Positions 7,313-13,753 of a DNA stretch of 14,590 nucleotides are shown one piece after another. The stretch is from positions 1-14,590 of the forward strand of contig CAMVGI010000008.1 in the NCBI GenBank assembly GCA_947166955.1, given 5' to 3'. The notes below the pieces were generated by a model. That model searched no databases. It worked only from the letters and a program-made list of their open reading frames with translations, and was not told the origin of the DNA. Position numbers and translations under genes: made by a program. Numbering within the stretch: position 1 is the first letter of the stretch; each line of letters begins with the position of its first letter. This DNA is from an uncultured Clostridia bacterium. GTDB lineage: Bacteria > Bacillota_A > Clostridia > Oscillospirales > Oscillospiraceae.

Positions 7313-8332
7313 TCAGTACAAAAGCTCCGGCGCGAGGAGCAGCTGATTCATGTACTCCGCCTGCGCCAACAACTCCGGCGTGACCTCCGCTTTGTGCGCC
7401 TCAAGCTCCTCCTCCGTTCCGGCGAGCGCCTTGCACGCCTTGAGATAATCCGCGGTCAGCCTTCTCATGCGATTGGAAAGATGCTGGAGCAGCATCAGCG
7501 CCATCGCGGGATTCTTCTCAAGGATCACGTCAAGGTCCTTCTCGCAGGTCATCTCCACGAAGGTCCCGTCCTCCAGCGCGATCGCCGTCGCCGTGCGCCG
7601 AAGCCCGTCGAAAAGGCCCATCTCGCCGAAAAACATCTCCGGCGTCAGCGCGGTAAGCAGCTTCTGCCGCTCCGTGCCGTAGTCCGTGTAGATGTCGACC
7701 CTGCCCTCATAGATGTAGTACATGCAATCCGAAACGCCGCCTTCGCGGAAGATCACGTCCCCTTTGCGGTATTCCCTGCCGACGAGCGCGAGGCCTTTAT
7801 CCAGCTTCTGCGGCGCGGCATGCCTGACCGGCTCCGCGGCCTCCTCGGCAAACTGTCCCGTCCTGCGGCCCATAAGGTATACCTCCGCGAACCGCTTGAT
7901 GCGGTCCAGCAGGCTCTCGTTCAGCTTGTCGACCGAGGTGTCGAGCCGTCCAAGCTCACGGAGCGTATTGCATACCTCCGTGTAATTGTTCGTCAGTTCC
8001 CGCAGCCGACGGCCCAGATGATGGGCGATGTTGTTGATCTCGCCCTTGTGCTCGCTCAGATAACCGCTCAGATCCGACGCGTCAACGACCGCGAGGCGCG
8101 TTTCGTCCTCCTGCGCGACGACCGTTGCGGAACGGCAGGTGATCTCGATGACCGCCATCTCGCCGAAATAATCGCCGGCATGCAGCACCGCAAGCTGCTT
8201 TTCGCCGCTCCCGCCGTAGTCGGAAAAAACCGCGGCGCTGCCGGAAAGGATCTTGTATATGCTCGTCCCGATGTCGCCCTCCCGAACGATCACATCGTTT
8301 TTCCGATAAGAGGTTTCCCACGCTTCGTCCAT
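7313..8332 (-). CDS. Protein with two cyclic-nucleotide-binding (CRP-like) domains, no DNA-binding domain
   Basis: This is a 339-residue soluble protein and the first gene of the operon. Two cNMP-binding jelly rolls are visible: about residues 8-100 with DYFGEMAVIEITCRSATVVA (phosphate-binding cassette Glu and Arg present) and about 188-280 with FFGEMGLFDGLRRTATAIA. A helical linker of about 85 residues connects them, and a helical tail rich in Glu and Leu ends the protein. The CRP/FNR helix-turn-helix is absent, so this is not an ordinary transcription factor; it may act as a ligand-dependent scaffold or regulator of a neighbour. The start is taken as ATG 8332, 8 bases after GGAGG. An in-frame ATG at 8347 (adding MEARK) has a weaker AGGG site and is the alternative. 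The stop lies 44 bases before the dehydrogenase start. Confidence 0.88.
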   Translation of the reverse strand: MDEAWETSYRKNDVIVREGDIGTSIYKILSGSAAVFSDYGGSGEKQLAVLHAGDYFGEMAVIEITCRSATVVAQEDETRLAVVDASDLSGYLSEHKGEINNIAHHLGRRLRELTNNYTEVCNTLRELGRLDTSVDKLNESLLDRIKRFAEVYLMGRRTGQFAEEAAEPVRHAAPQKLDKGLALVGREYRKGDVIFREGGVSDCMYYIYEGRVDIYTDYGTERQKLLTALTPEMFFGEMGLFDGLRRTATAIALEDGTFVEMTCEKDLDVILEKNPAMALMLLQHLSNRMRRLTADYLKACKALAGTEEELEAHKAEVTPELLAQAEYMNQLLLAPELLY

Positions 8333-8425
8333 TTTCCGCGCCTCCATATCCCTTCGTTTCCGGCTTTTTCGCCCGCTTCGCCGTTTCTTGCTCCGGCGGG
8401 TCGCCGCCGACCGTATATTAAATAA

Positions 8426-8454
8426 ATTATAACAAGTTTTGTGTCAAATGGCAA
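8426..8454 (-). promoter_or_regulatory. Sigma-A-type promoter of the seven-gene operon
   Basis: On the minus strand TTGCCA (8454-8449), a 17-base spacer and a perfect TATAAT (8431-8426) are followed by a predicted start near 8419. That gives a leader of about 85 bases containing a 6-bp GC hairpin (8394-8409). No other comparable promoter was noticed between the genes downstream, which supports a single operon. Confidence 0.75.
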
Positions 8455-8461
8455 TAAGTAT

Positions 8462-8475
8462 CTGTAATATCACAG
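8462..8475. promoter_or_regulatory. Possible operator palindrome upstream of the operon -35
   Basis: CTGTAATATCACAG is a 14-base inverted repeat with a single mismatched pair, centred about 49-50 bases before the predicted transcription start. Its TGTGA/TCACA-like arms recall CRP/FNR-family sites. Short palindromes arise by chance, so this is tentative. Confidence 0.3.
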
Positions 8476-8495
8476 CGCCAATATCGCCGCGGCGC

Positions 8496-8531
8496 AAAAA
8501 GAGAGCCGGGCGCTGGTGAACAGCGCCCGGC
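8496..8531 (-). terminator. Rho-independent terminator after the SLH protein gene
   Basis: A perfect 11-bp GC-rich stem (8531-8521 with 8515-8505) around a 5-base loop is followed on the minus strand by TCTCTTTTT. It sits 15 bases beyond the stop codon of the surface protein and separates it from the operon promoter downstream. Confidence 0.9.
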
Positions 8532-8546
8532 CCCTTTATTGCAGGA

Positions 8547-11500
8547 TCAGCCGTAAGCACGGCAGAGGAAGGTAACGATCTGGGCACGGTTGCAGGTCAT
8601 GCCCGGCCCGAACATCGGACGGGCGGAAGCGTCGTTGCCGATGCCGCTCGTGATGTTCTTCGAAAGCGCCCAATCCACCGCAGACGCGGTATCCGAGCCG
8701 GCGGTCACGTCGACGAACGAGCTTTGCTCCGCGCCGGGTCTGCCCGCGAGCTTCCACATGTAGGTCACGACCGCCGCGCGCGTGCAGGGCGTCTTTTCGC
8801 CGAACGCGGGTCCGGTCACAAGGCCCTTCTCATACGCCCAAAGCGCCGCGTTGTAGAAGTAATCCGAACTCTTGACGTCGTTGAACGGATTGGAGATCGT
8901 GGGAAGCGGGCTGCCCTGCGAGCGCCACAGGAAGGTCAGGATCTGTGCGGTGTTGCAGGTCGACTCCGGCTGGAACTGCTCCACGCCGTTCTTCTTGCCC
9001 ATGCCGTTCGTGATGCCGCGGCCGACCGCCCACTTCACGCCGACGGCAAACCAATCGCCGTCCTTCACGTCGCCGAAGCTGCTCGCCGAGGGCACGCCGT
9101 TCGACGCGTTGACGCGGATGTAGAGCGTACCGCTGCCCACGTTGCTGCCGATGCCGTTGTGAACGGTAAACGGGATGCTGTAGTCGCCGCCGTAATTCGG
9201 GACGAAGTACAGGTTGCCGAGCGCGGACTGCTCCACGTCATGTCCGCCGAGCGTCGTCTTGTTCGCGTTCAGATACAACGTGCCGACGCTGCTCGTGGAT
9301 GTGCCGAAGCGCAGATAGCTCCAGCCGCCGCCCAGAGCGTTCGTGATGGCGGAGCCGAGCATGCTCGAACCCGTCGCGCCGCCGGAAGCGGCGCTGTTGA
9401 AGTAGTAGGACTGCGTGTTGTCCAGCGAGATCGCCGCGGTCACGGAACCGCCGTTGATGTTAACGGTGACCGTTCCGGAGAGCGTATTGCTGCCATAGGT
9501 CAACGTATAGGGCACGTTGAACGCGCCCGCCGAAACGGGATCGGTGTACATGGCGACGTATTCCGCCATGGTATAGTTGGTGTTCTGCCTGATCGGCGTT
9601 CCGTTCGCAAGGCGCATCACCGCGACGTTGTTGTTGCCCGTCGAGGAGAAGCGGATCGTCGCGCTGTCGGGCAGGCTCACGCCGTAGATGCTTCTGAACT
9701 GCGCCTTCATCGCATCCGAGGTGCCCGTGCCGCGATAGGGCACGCCGATGGTCGTGGAAACGCTGGGATTATAGGTGCTGCTCTTGTTCGAAACCGTGAC
9801 CGTGCAGCTGCGGCGCACCTCGACGCCGTTGCGGTCGGACACGATCGCCGTGATCGTCGCCGTGCCCATGGTGCCGTTGCTCTTGACCGTCGCGCTCACG
9901 CCGTTTCCGCTGACCGCGGCCACGCTCGTGTTGCTCGAACGCCACGACACGGTGTAGTAGACGTTCGCGGGCGTCACGTTGACGCTGATGCTCTGATTGC
10001 TGTAGGTGGCGAGCGTCATAGACGTCTGGCTGATCGTCGCGCCGACGTTCGCGCTGCGGATGTAAATGTCGAGCGTGCCCGCAAGCGTATCGCCCTTGTA
10101 TTCCAGCGTATAGGGCAGGCTGAACGTACCGGACGAGACCGGCTCGAAGTACATGTCTACCCATTCGTTGAAGGTGTAATACGTGTTCGCGCGGATCGTC
10201 CCGCCGTTTGCGGTGTGCATGACGCCGTAGCGGGAGTTCCCCGTCGAGGAGAAGCGGATGGTCGCGCGGGCATAGTCCAGATTATAGCCGAACACGCTGC
10301 GGAACTGCTTCGCCATGCTGTCGGAGGTGCTCGTGCCGTAATAATCCGAATCGAGCGTGACCGTCAGCGTGGGGTTATAGGTCTTAGAGCTGGTCACATA
10401 GATGTCGCCGGAACGGGTAAATTTCCCGCCGTTGCTGCCCGTCACGGTCGCGGTGATGGTCGCGCGGCCGTCATAGCCCTGCGAGTTCACCGTCACGGAC
10501 GTGCCGTTGCCGGAAACGTAGGCAATGCTGGAGTTGCTCGACGTCCACTGCACGCTGTAGGGCGCGTTGATGGGCGTGATGCTCAGGTTGAGATAGCGGC
10601 TCGAATAGGTCGCCATATCCAGCGAGGAGGTGCTGATGGTGACGCCCGTCACCGCCGCGCCGCCGGAGGCGGTGATGCTCAGCGTGCCCGAAAGCGTGTT
10701 GCCGCCGTCGATGAGCGTATAGGCCGTGCTGAACGTACCCGCGGACGTGCCGAAGAAGTAGATCGCCTGCAGGCTGCCGAAGGAAACGCTTTCGTTGTTG
10801 CGCAGCTGCTGGCCGTTCTGCGCGCGCAGAACGCCGTTCGGGCCGCTCGGCGAAGCGATCTGGACGGCGGCGCTGGCGCTCACCGACCTGCCGAATTGGC
10901 GCTGGAACTCAGACGCGATGTTGCTCGCGATGGAGGAAAGCGGATAGTTCGCGCCGACGGTCGCGCTGCCGCTGGCGTTATAGCTCGCGCTGCCGCCCTG
11001 AACGTTGACGACGGCCTCGACGGTCTTGACCTGTCCGGTCACCTTGTCGAGCACGTCGACGGAAACGGTCGCCGCGCCGGTATTCACCGCCGTCACGGTC
11101 GCGCTCGCCCCGTTTCCGGACACGGAGACCTTGTTCGAGCTGGAGTACCAATTATACTGATAGTTGCTGTTGTTGCCGCTGCCGCCGGTGGCGTTCGCCG
11201 TCAGCGTCGCGCTGCCGCCCGCGCTGAGATTCATGGTATTCGGGCTGAGCGTCACGCTCAGGGGCGTGGCGGAACTCTCCGCCGTTACGTTCCAGGTCGT
11301 GCTGGCGCTGTTGCTGGTATCCTCCGCGTCGTAAACGGTCAGCGTCACGGAGCCGGAGCCGGCATCCATGGCGTAGATCGTGGCGTTGTTGCGCATCTCT
11401 TCCCGAATGGCGACCGTGCCGCCCATCGCATAGCTCCAATCGAAGGTATAGCTGCCGCTGCCGCCGCTCACGGAGGCGGAAATGTTCTCCGACGCGCCCA

Positions 11501-12020
11501 CCTTCATGCTGAGGCTCCTGCCGCCGCTGACCTGCACGGGCGTGCTGACGGCGTTCACGGTAACGGAGCACTCCGCCGTGTCCGCGATCGTACCGTCGTC
11601 AAAATACGCCGTCACGGTGATCGTGCCCGAACCCGCGGATGCGCCTCTCACGGCGGCGCTGTCGCCGTTCTCCGAAATGGTTACCGCGTCGCTGGTGCAT
11701 TGCCAGCTATAGGTCGCAATACCGATCATCTGCCCGCCGACGCTGATCGTCCCCGATTCGCCCACGTTCAGTCGCAGCGTAGACGGATTGAGCGTGATCG
11801 CCACCACCGGCTGCGGTTCCGGTTCCGGTTCCGGTTGCGGTTCCGGTTCCGGTTGCGGTTCCGGCTCCGGCATCGGCGCGGGCGGCTCCGGCGTCGGGTC
11901 GACCACAGGCGTCGGGTCGGGGTTCTGCGTCGGGTCCTCGCCCTCCGCCCAAACGTTGACGGTGAGCGACAGAAGCATCGCCAGCACCATCAGAAGGGAC
12001 AGGAACTTTCTTTTTGCCAT
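8547..12020 (-). CDS. Secreted S-layer-homology protein with bacterial Ig-like domains and a repeated unknown module
   Basis: This is a 1157-residue cell-surface protein. Residues 1-25 are a signal peptide (KRK, a hydrophobic core, cleavage after NVWA). Residues 26-73 are a low-complexity Pro/Glu/Gln linker. Ig-like (BIG2-type) domains lie at about 74-157, 160-247, 253-341, 457-545 and 658-745, with the recurring SSN.SVA.VSGNG.SATV pattern. An unrecognised module of about 110 residues occurs at 346-455, 547-655, 748-857 and, in degenerate form, 860-973. Residues 979-1157 are three SLH repeats (FGDVKDGDWF, FNDVKSSDYF, FVDVTAGSD, each with an [NT].AQI-type helix), which bind secondary cell-wall polymers. 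The start ATG 12020 follows GAGG by 8 bases. The gene may be cotranscribed with the small membrane protein upstream (96-base gap). An adhesive or structural role is inferred; no catalytic domain is visible. Confidence 0.93.
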   Translation of the reverse strand: MAKRKFLSLLMVLAMLLSLTVNVWAEGEDPTQNPDPTPVVDPTPEPPAPMPEPEPQPEPEPQPEPEPEPQPVVAITLNPSTLRLNVGESGTISVGGQMIGIATYSWQCTSDAVTISENGDSAAVRGASAGSGTITVTAYFDDGTIADTAECSVTVNAVSTPVQVSGGRSLSMKVGASENISASVSGGSGSYTFDWSYAMGGTVAIREEMRNNATIYAMDAGSGSVTLTVYDAEDTSNSASTTWNVTAESSATPLSVTLSPNTMNLSAGGSATLTANATGGSGNNSNYQYNWYSSSNKVSVSGNGASATVTAVNTGAATVSVDVLDKVTGQVKTVEAVVNVQGGSASYNASGSATVGANYPLSSIASNIASEFQRQFGRSVSASAAVQIASPSGPNGVLRAQNGQQLRNNESVSFGSLQAIYFFGTSAGTFSTAYTLIDGGNTLSGTLSITASGGAAVTGVTISTSSLDMATYSSRYLNLSITPINAPYSVQWTSSNSSIAYVSGNGTSVTVNSQGYDGRATITATVTGSNGGKFTRSGDIYVTSSKTYNPTLTVTLDSDYYGTSTSDSMAKQFRSVFGYNLDYARATIRFSSTGNSRYGVMHTANGGTIRANTYYTFNEWVDMYFEPVSSGTFSLPYTLEYKGDTLAGTLDIYIRSANVGATISQTSMTLATYSNQSISVNVTPANVYYTVSWRSSNTSVAAVSGNGVSATVKSNGTMGTATITAIVSDRNGVEVRRSCTVTVSNKSSTYNPSVSTTIGVPYRGTGTSDAMKAQFRSIYGVSLPDSATIRFSSTGNNNVAVMRLANGTPIRQNTNYTMAEYVAMYTDPVSAGAFNVPYTLTYGSNTLSGTVTVNINGGSVTAAISLDNTQSYYFNSAASGGATGSSMLGSAITNALGGGWSYLRFGTSTSSVGTLYLNANKTTLGGHDVEQSALGNLYFVPNYGGDYSIPFTVHNGIGSNVGSGTLYIRVNASNGVPSASSFGDVKDGDWFAVGVKWAVGRGITNGMGKKNGVEQFQPESTCNTAQILTFLWRSQGSPLPTISNPFNDVKSSDYFYNAALWAYEKGLVTGPAFGEKTPCTRAAVVTYMWKLAGRPGAEQSSFVDVTAGSDTASAVDWALSKNITSGIGNDASARPMFGPGMTCNRAQIVTFLCRAYG
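9102..10985 (-). repeat. Four copies of an unrecognised ~110-residue module in the surface protein
   Basis: Copies lie at 10656-10985, 10056-10382, 9450-9779 and, most diverged, 9102-9443. The best conserved pieces are TSDSMAKQFRSVFG / TSDAMKAQFRSIYG, then ATIRFSSTGN, then ANGGTIRANTYYT / ANGTPIRQNTNYT, then GTFSLPYTLEYKGDTLAGTL / GAFNVPYTLTYGSNTLSGTV. Copies 1-3 alternate with Ig-like domains. Copies 3 and 4 are adjacent. Confidence 0.8.
11812..11870 (-). repeat. Hexanucleotide tandem repeat encoding the Pro-Glu/Pro-Gln linker
   Basis: GGTTCC-type units (with GGTTGC variants every 18 bases) repeat on the plus strand and encode PEPEPQ on the minus strand. Slippage by whole units keeps the frame, so linker length can vary between strains. 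Confidence 0.8.
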
Positions 12021-12116
12021 ACCATCAACCTCTTTCTAAAAAATAGTTTAAAACCTATGCGTTCGAACTTACGCCGCGGCAAGCGCCGTGCGGCATAAGC
12101 CGGATGACAGAGCCGT

Positions 12117-12494
12117 TCACCAGATCCCGTTCTGCCGTTTCTGAACCAGCCGGTCGTCGATGTAGGTGAGCCGGATCTCGCCCGTCTCGCCGTGGCCGAA
12201 TATAAACAGGAGGCAGAGCACGATCTCCCGCTTTCCGTTTGTCAGCACCGCCTCCTCCGTATACTGTTCCCCGCTGCCCGTGTAGCCGTAAAACAGTTGG
12301 AGCGCTTTTTCCTTCGGTTCGTCAAGCTTTATGGCGTTGTAGATCTGTTTGGCCGCCTCGATCCGGTTCCGCTTCAGCATATAGACGGTCAGGCGCCACG
12401 CAACGTCGGCAAGCAGGATCACAGCGGCGATTATCAGGCAGACATAAAACGCGTGCATGACCTTTTCGCCGATTATTTCCATTATCTCCGCCAT
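12117..12494 (-). CDS. Small single-pass membrane protein of unknown function
   Basis: This is a 125-residue protein I do not recognise. One membrane segment lies at about residues 15-36 (HAFYVCLIIAAVILLADVAW), followed by a basic stretch (KRNRIEAAKQ), which predicts a cytoplasmic C-terminal domain under the positive-inside rule. That domain (about 50-125) has alternating strand-like segments, including KREIVLCLLFIFG and GEIRLTYIDDRLVQKR. A strong GGAGGAG site stands about 8-10 bases before ATG 12494. It has its own promoter at 12562-12590 and lies 96 bases upstream of the surface-protein gene in the same orientation, so the two may be expressed together. No function is assigned. Confidence 0.72.
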   Translation of the reverse strand: MAEIMEIIGEKVMHAFYVCLIIAAVILLADVAWRLTVYMLKRNRIEAAKQIYNAIKLDEPKEKALQLFYGYTGSGEQYTEEAVLTNGKREIVLCLLFIFGHGETGEIRLTYIDDRLVQKRQNGIW

Positions 12495-12561
12495 AGATCA
12501 CACTCCTCCGTTTCCGCCGCACGCGGGGTGCTTCTCCCCTTCTTATTCCCTATTGTACTTC

Positions 12562-12590
12562 ATTATACCTTTTTCCCCGCCGATTTGCAA
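12562..12590 (-). promoter_or_regulatory. Sigma-A-type promoter for the small membrane protein (and possibly the SLH protein)
   Basis: On the minus strand TTGCAA (12590-12585), a 17-base spacer and TATAAT (12567-12562) lie about 68 bases before the start codon. No equally good promoter is visible in 12021-12116, so the surface-protein gene may depend on this one. Confidence 0.7.
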
Positions 12591-12592
12591 TC

Positions 12593-12621
12593 AAAAAATA
12601 TGTGCCGTTTGGTTCGGCACA
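12593..12621 (-). terminator. Hairpin with T-run just upstream of the minus-strand promoter
   Basis: TGTGCCG and CGGCACA arms (7 bp, 7-base loop, 12601-12621) are followed on the minus strand by TATTTTTT. It lies before the -35 of the 12562-12590 promoter, so it cannot attenuate that transcript. It could block minus-strand transcription arriving from the divergent region. The rest of 12495-12819 holds the two divergent promoters, the leader of the next gene and no coding region I can support. Confidence 0.45.
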
Positions 12622-12665
12622 AACGGGAACTCAAACCTGCGGCTCGCTCCCCCCCCTATCCCGCA

Positions 12666-12694
12666 TTGTCAAACGCCGCCAAATGTGCTATAAT
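12666..12694 (+). promoter_or_regulatory. Strong extended -10 promoter for the 118-residue protein
   Basis: TTGTCA (12666-12671), a 17-base spacer ending in TGC, and TATAAT (12689-12694) make an extended -10 promoter. The predicted start near 12701 leaves a leader of about 120 bases before the ATG at 12820. Confidence 0.78.
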
Positions 12695-12819
12695 AACAAA
12701 CAGAACGCGGCGCAAAGCTGCAACCGATGCCGCGGGTCTGCCAGAAGATCGTCACGGAGATCTGTCAAGAGGCCGGTTTCGCCGTTCGGCGGACTGTTTC
12801 GCAAGGGAGGAAAAACGGA

Positions 12820-13176
12820 ATGCAATTTAAGAAAGGCGACGGCTGGAAAGCCTGCTTTGACGAGGAGCGAAATCTTTATACGGCGGAGCGCGGCGGATGC
12901 GGATACTACAATCTGTACGAGATCACAAAAGAGACCTTTGAACAGCTCAAAGACGGTATGCGCGACGAGGAAACGTACAAGCTGATCTGCGGCGGGCGGC
13001 ATCTCTACATGGACGTCGACGACCGCTGCGGCCCGCCGTACACCGTCGTGCTTGACGAAGACTATCAGGCGCTTTGCCCGTGGGCGAAGGTCGTCGGCGG
13101 CGAACATGTGTGGCCCGCGGAGAACCGTGAGCAGCGGCGAAAGAAGCGCGAACAGCGGGAAAAAGAAAAGCAATGA
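12820..13176 (+). CDS. 118-residue charged protein of unknown function
   Basis: I do not recognise this protein. It starts MQFKKGDGWKACFDEERNLY, has no signal peptide or membrane segment, and contains a Gly/Tyr-rich stretch (GGCGYYNLYEITKE), a compact middle with LICGGRHLYMDVDDR and GPPYTVVLDEDYQ, and a very charged helical tail (ENREQRRKKREQREKEKQ, about residues 100-118). Four cysteines are scattered (C12, C28, and two further on) with no CXXC metal motif. The start is chosen because GGGAGG (12805-12810) stands 9 bases before it. The same frame is open from ATG 12727, but that start has no ribosome site. The strong promoter suggests real expression. The terminator at 13196-13229 ends the transcript, so it is monocistronic. 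Confidence 0.72.
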   Translation: MQFKKGDGWKACFDEERNLYTAERGGCGYYNLYEITKETFEQLKDGMRDEETYKLICGGRHLYMDVDDRCGPPYTVVLDEDYQALCPWAKVVGGEHVWPAENREQRRKKREQREKEKQ

Positions 13177-13195
13177 CCGAAGTCAAAAAAAAGGA

Positions 13196-13229
13196 AAAAG
13201 TCCCGAAACCCTTTGGTTTCGGGACTTTT
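13196..13229. terminator. Bidirectional rho-independent terminator
   Basis: AAAAGTCCCGAAACC, a CTTT loop and the exact complement form a 15-bp stem. Plus-strand transcripts from the 118-residue gene end in TTTT. Minus-strand transcripts meet CTTTTTCC plus a run of eight T, making it stronger in that direction, where it directly follows the tRNA-like remnant. Confidence 0.88.
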
Positions 13230-13232
13230 CGA

Positions 13233-13280
13233 TGGTCCGAGTGGCGAGGCTTGAACTCACGGTCTCTTGCCCCCCAGCGC
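13233..13280 (-). pseudogene. tRNA 3'-end-like remnant (proline-type features) next to a terminator
   Basis: Read on the minus strand, GTGAG-TTCAAGC-CTCGC makes a complete 5-bp T-arm with a 7-base T-loop, followed by CACTCGG, discriminator A and an encoded CCA. Upstream, CTGGGGGGC resembles a GGG anticodon loop of tRNA-Pro. The anticodon stem does not pair and no D-arm or matching 5' acceptor strand (CCGAGTG) is present, so it is not a functional tRNA. Such 3' ends are typical integration sites of mobile elements. The tRNA type is uncertain. Confidence 0.6.
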
Positions 13281-13457
13281 AGCTTGCAACTTTTTTATAG
13301 CGGCTTACGCTCCGTTTGTATCATTCCGCTGCAAAAGCTGTACTTTCCGAGCGTATTTGCTCCACCGTTTCCGTACGCTGCGGAGAAATTTTGTAGCTGC
13401 GCTGTGGTCTGGACGGAAGGATTTGCACCGCTGTAACTAAAAGGGGGCAATTCAAAA

Positions 13458-13542
13458 TTCCGATGTTTGGCAAGATATTTTTCCGACGATTGGCTAAAAA
13501 TTTTTCCGATGTTTGGCAGGATTTTTTTCGGAAGTTTGGCAG
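13458..13542. repeat. 3.7 tandem copies of a 23-bp repeat
   Basis: Units start at 13458, 13481, 13504 and 13527. The consensus is TTCCGATGTTTGGCA followed by an AT-rich tail of about 8 bases. Units 1 and 3 are nearly identical, unit 2 differs in several bases, and unit 4 is truncated at 16 bases. The period is not a multiple of three and no credible protein covers it, so it is a non-coding, iteron-like array. Between 13281 and 13457 I see nothing else that I can support. Confidence 0.85.
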
Positions 13543-13577
13543 TTACTCGACGCAACTATCCGAAATAACCGGATCGT

Positions 13578-13694
13578 TCAACGCTCGATCAGCGCCAGCT
13601 TCTCCCGCCGCGTGAGCCGCTTGATCTCTGCCTCGCGGCGCATCGCCTCCTGCTTCGTCGCAAAGGTCTCATAGTACGCGAGCGCAAGGAGGGA
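13578..13694 (-). pseudogene. GIY-YIG nuclease (UPF0213-like), C-terminal fragment
   Basis: The minus strand encodes LLALAYYETFATKQEAMRRE, then AEIKRLTRREKLALIER and a TGA at 13578-13580. This is the characteristic C-terminal half of small GIY-YIG domain proteins. The N-terminal half with the GIY...YIG motif and catalytic Arg is missing: upstream of about 13694 the frame continues into unrelated sequence with no start or ribosome site. It is therefore a truncated remnant with no expected nuclease activity. It lies beside a probable integrase fragment in opposite orientation. Confidence 0.65.
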
Positions 13695-13753
13695 CTCGTC
13701 GCCAGCCGTTTTGACGTCAAGGGCATTGAGTTGCGCATCCGAAACGCCGTCCG

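Noticed and set aside
8724..12098. A 1124-codon plus-strand open frame opposite the surface protein
   Set aside because: Its Arg/Ala/His-rich translation has no domain logic, whereas the minus strand encodes signal peptide, Ig-like repeats and SLH domains. It is an antisense shadow.
12727..12819. N-terminal extension of the 118-residue protein from ATG 12727
   Set aside because: No ribosome site at that ATG, while GGGAGG is well placed for ATG 12820.
13233..13300. Functional tRNA gene on the minus strand
   Set aside because: No D-arm, no 5' acceptor strand and an unpaired anticodon stem.
13173..13436. Plus-strand frame of 87 codons overlapping the stop of the 118-residue gene
   Set aside because: It runs through the terminator hairpin and the tRNA-like remnant. 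Its peptide (SEWRGLNSRSLAPQ) is of the kind commonly produced by translating tRNA-like ends, not a real protein.
13458..13542. CRISPR array
   Set aside because: Units abut with no spacers, have only 23 bases and no cas genes are nearby.
13295..13555. Minus-strand frame of 86 codons across the 23-bp array
   Set aside because: The repeat period is not a multiple of three and shifts frame each unit, there is no ribosome site and no recognisable domain.
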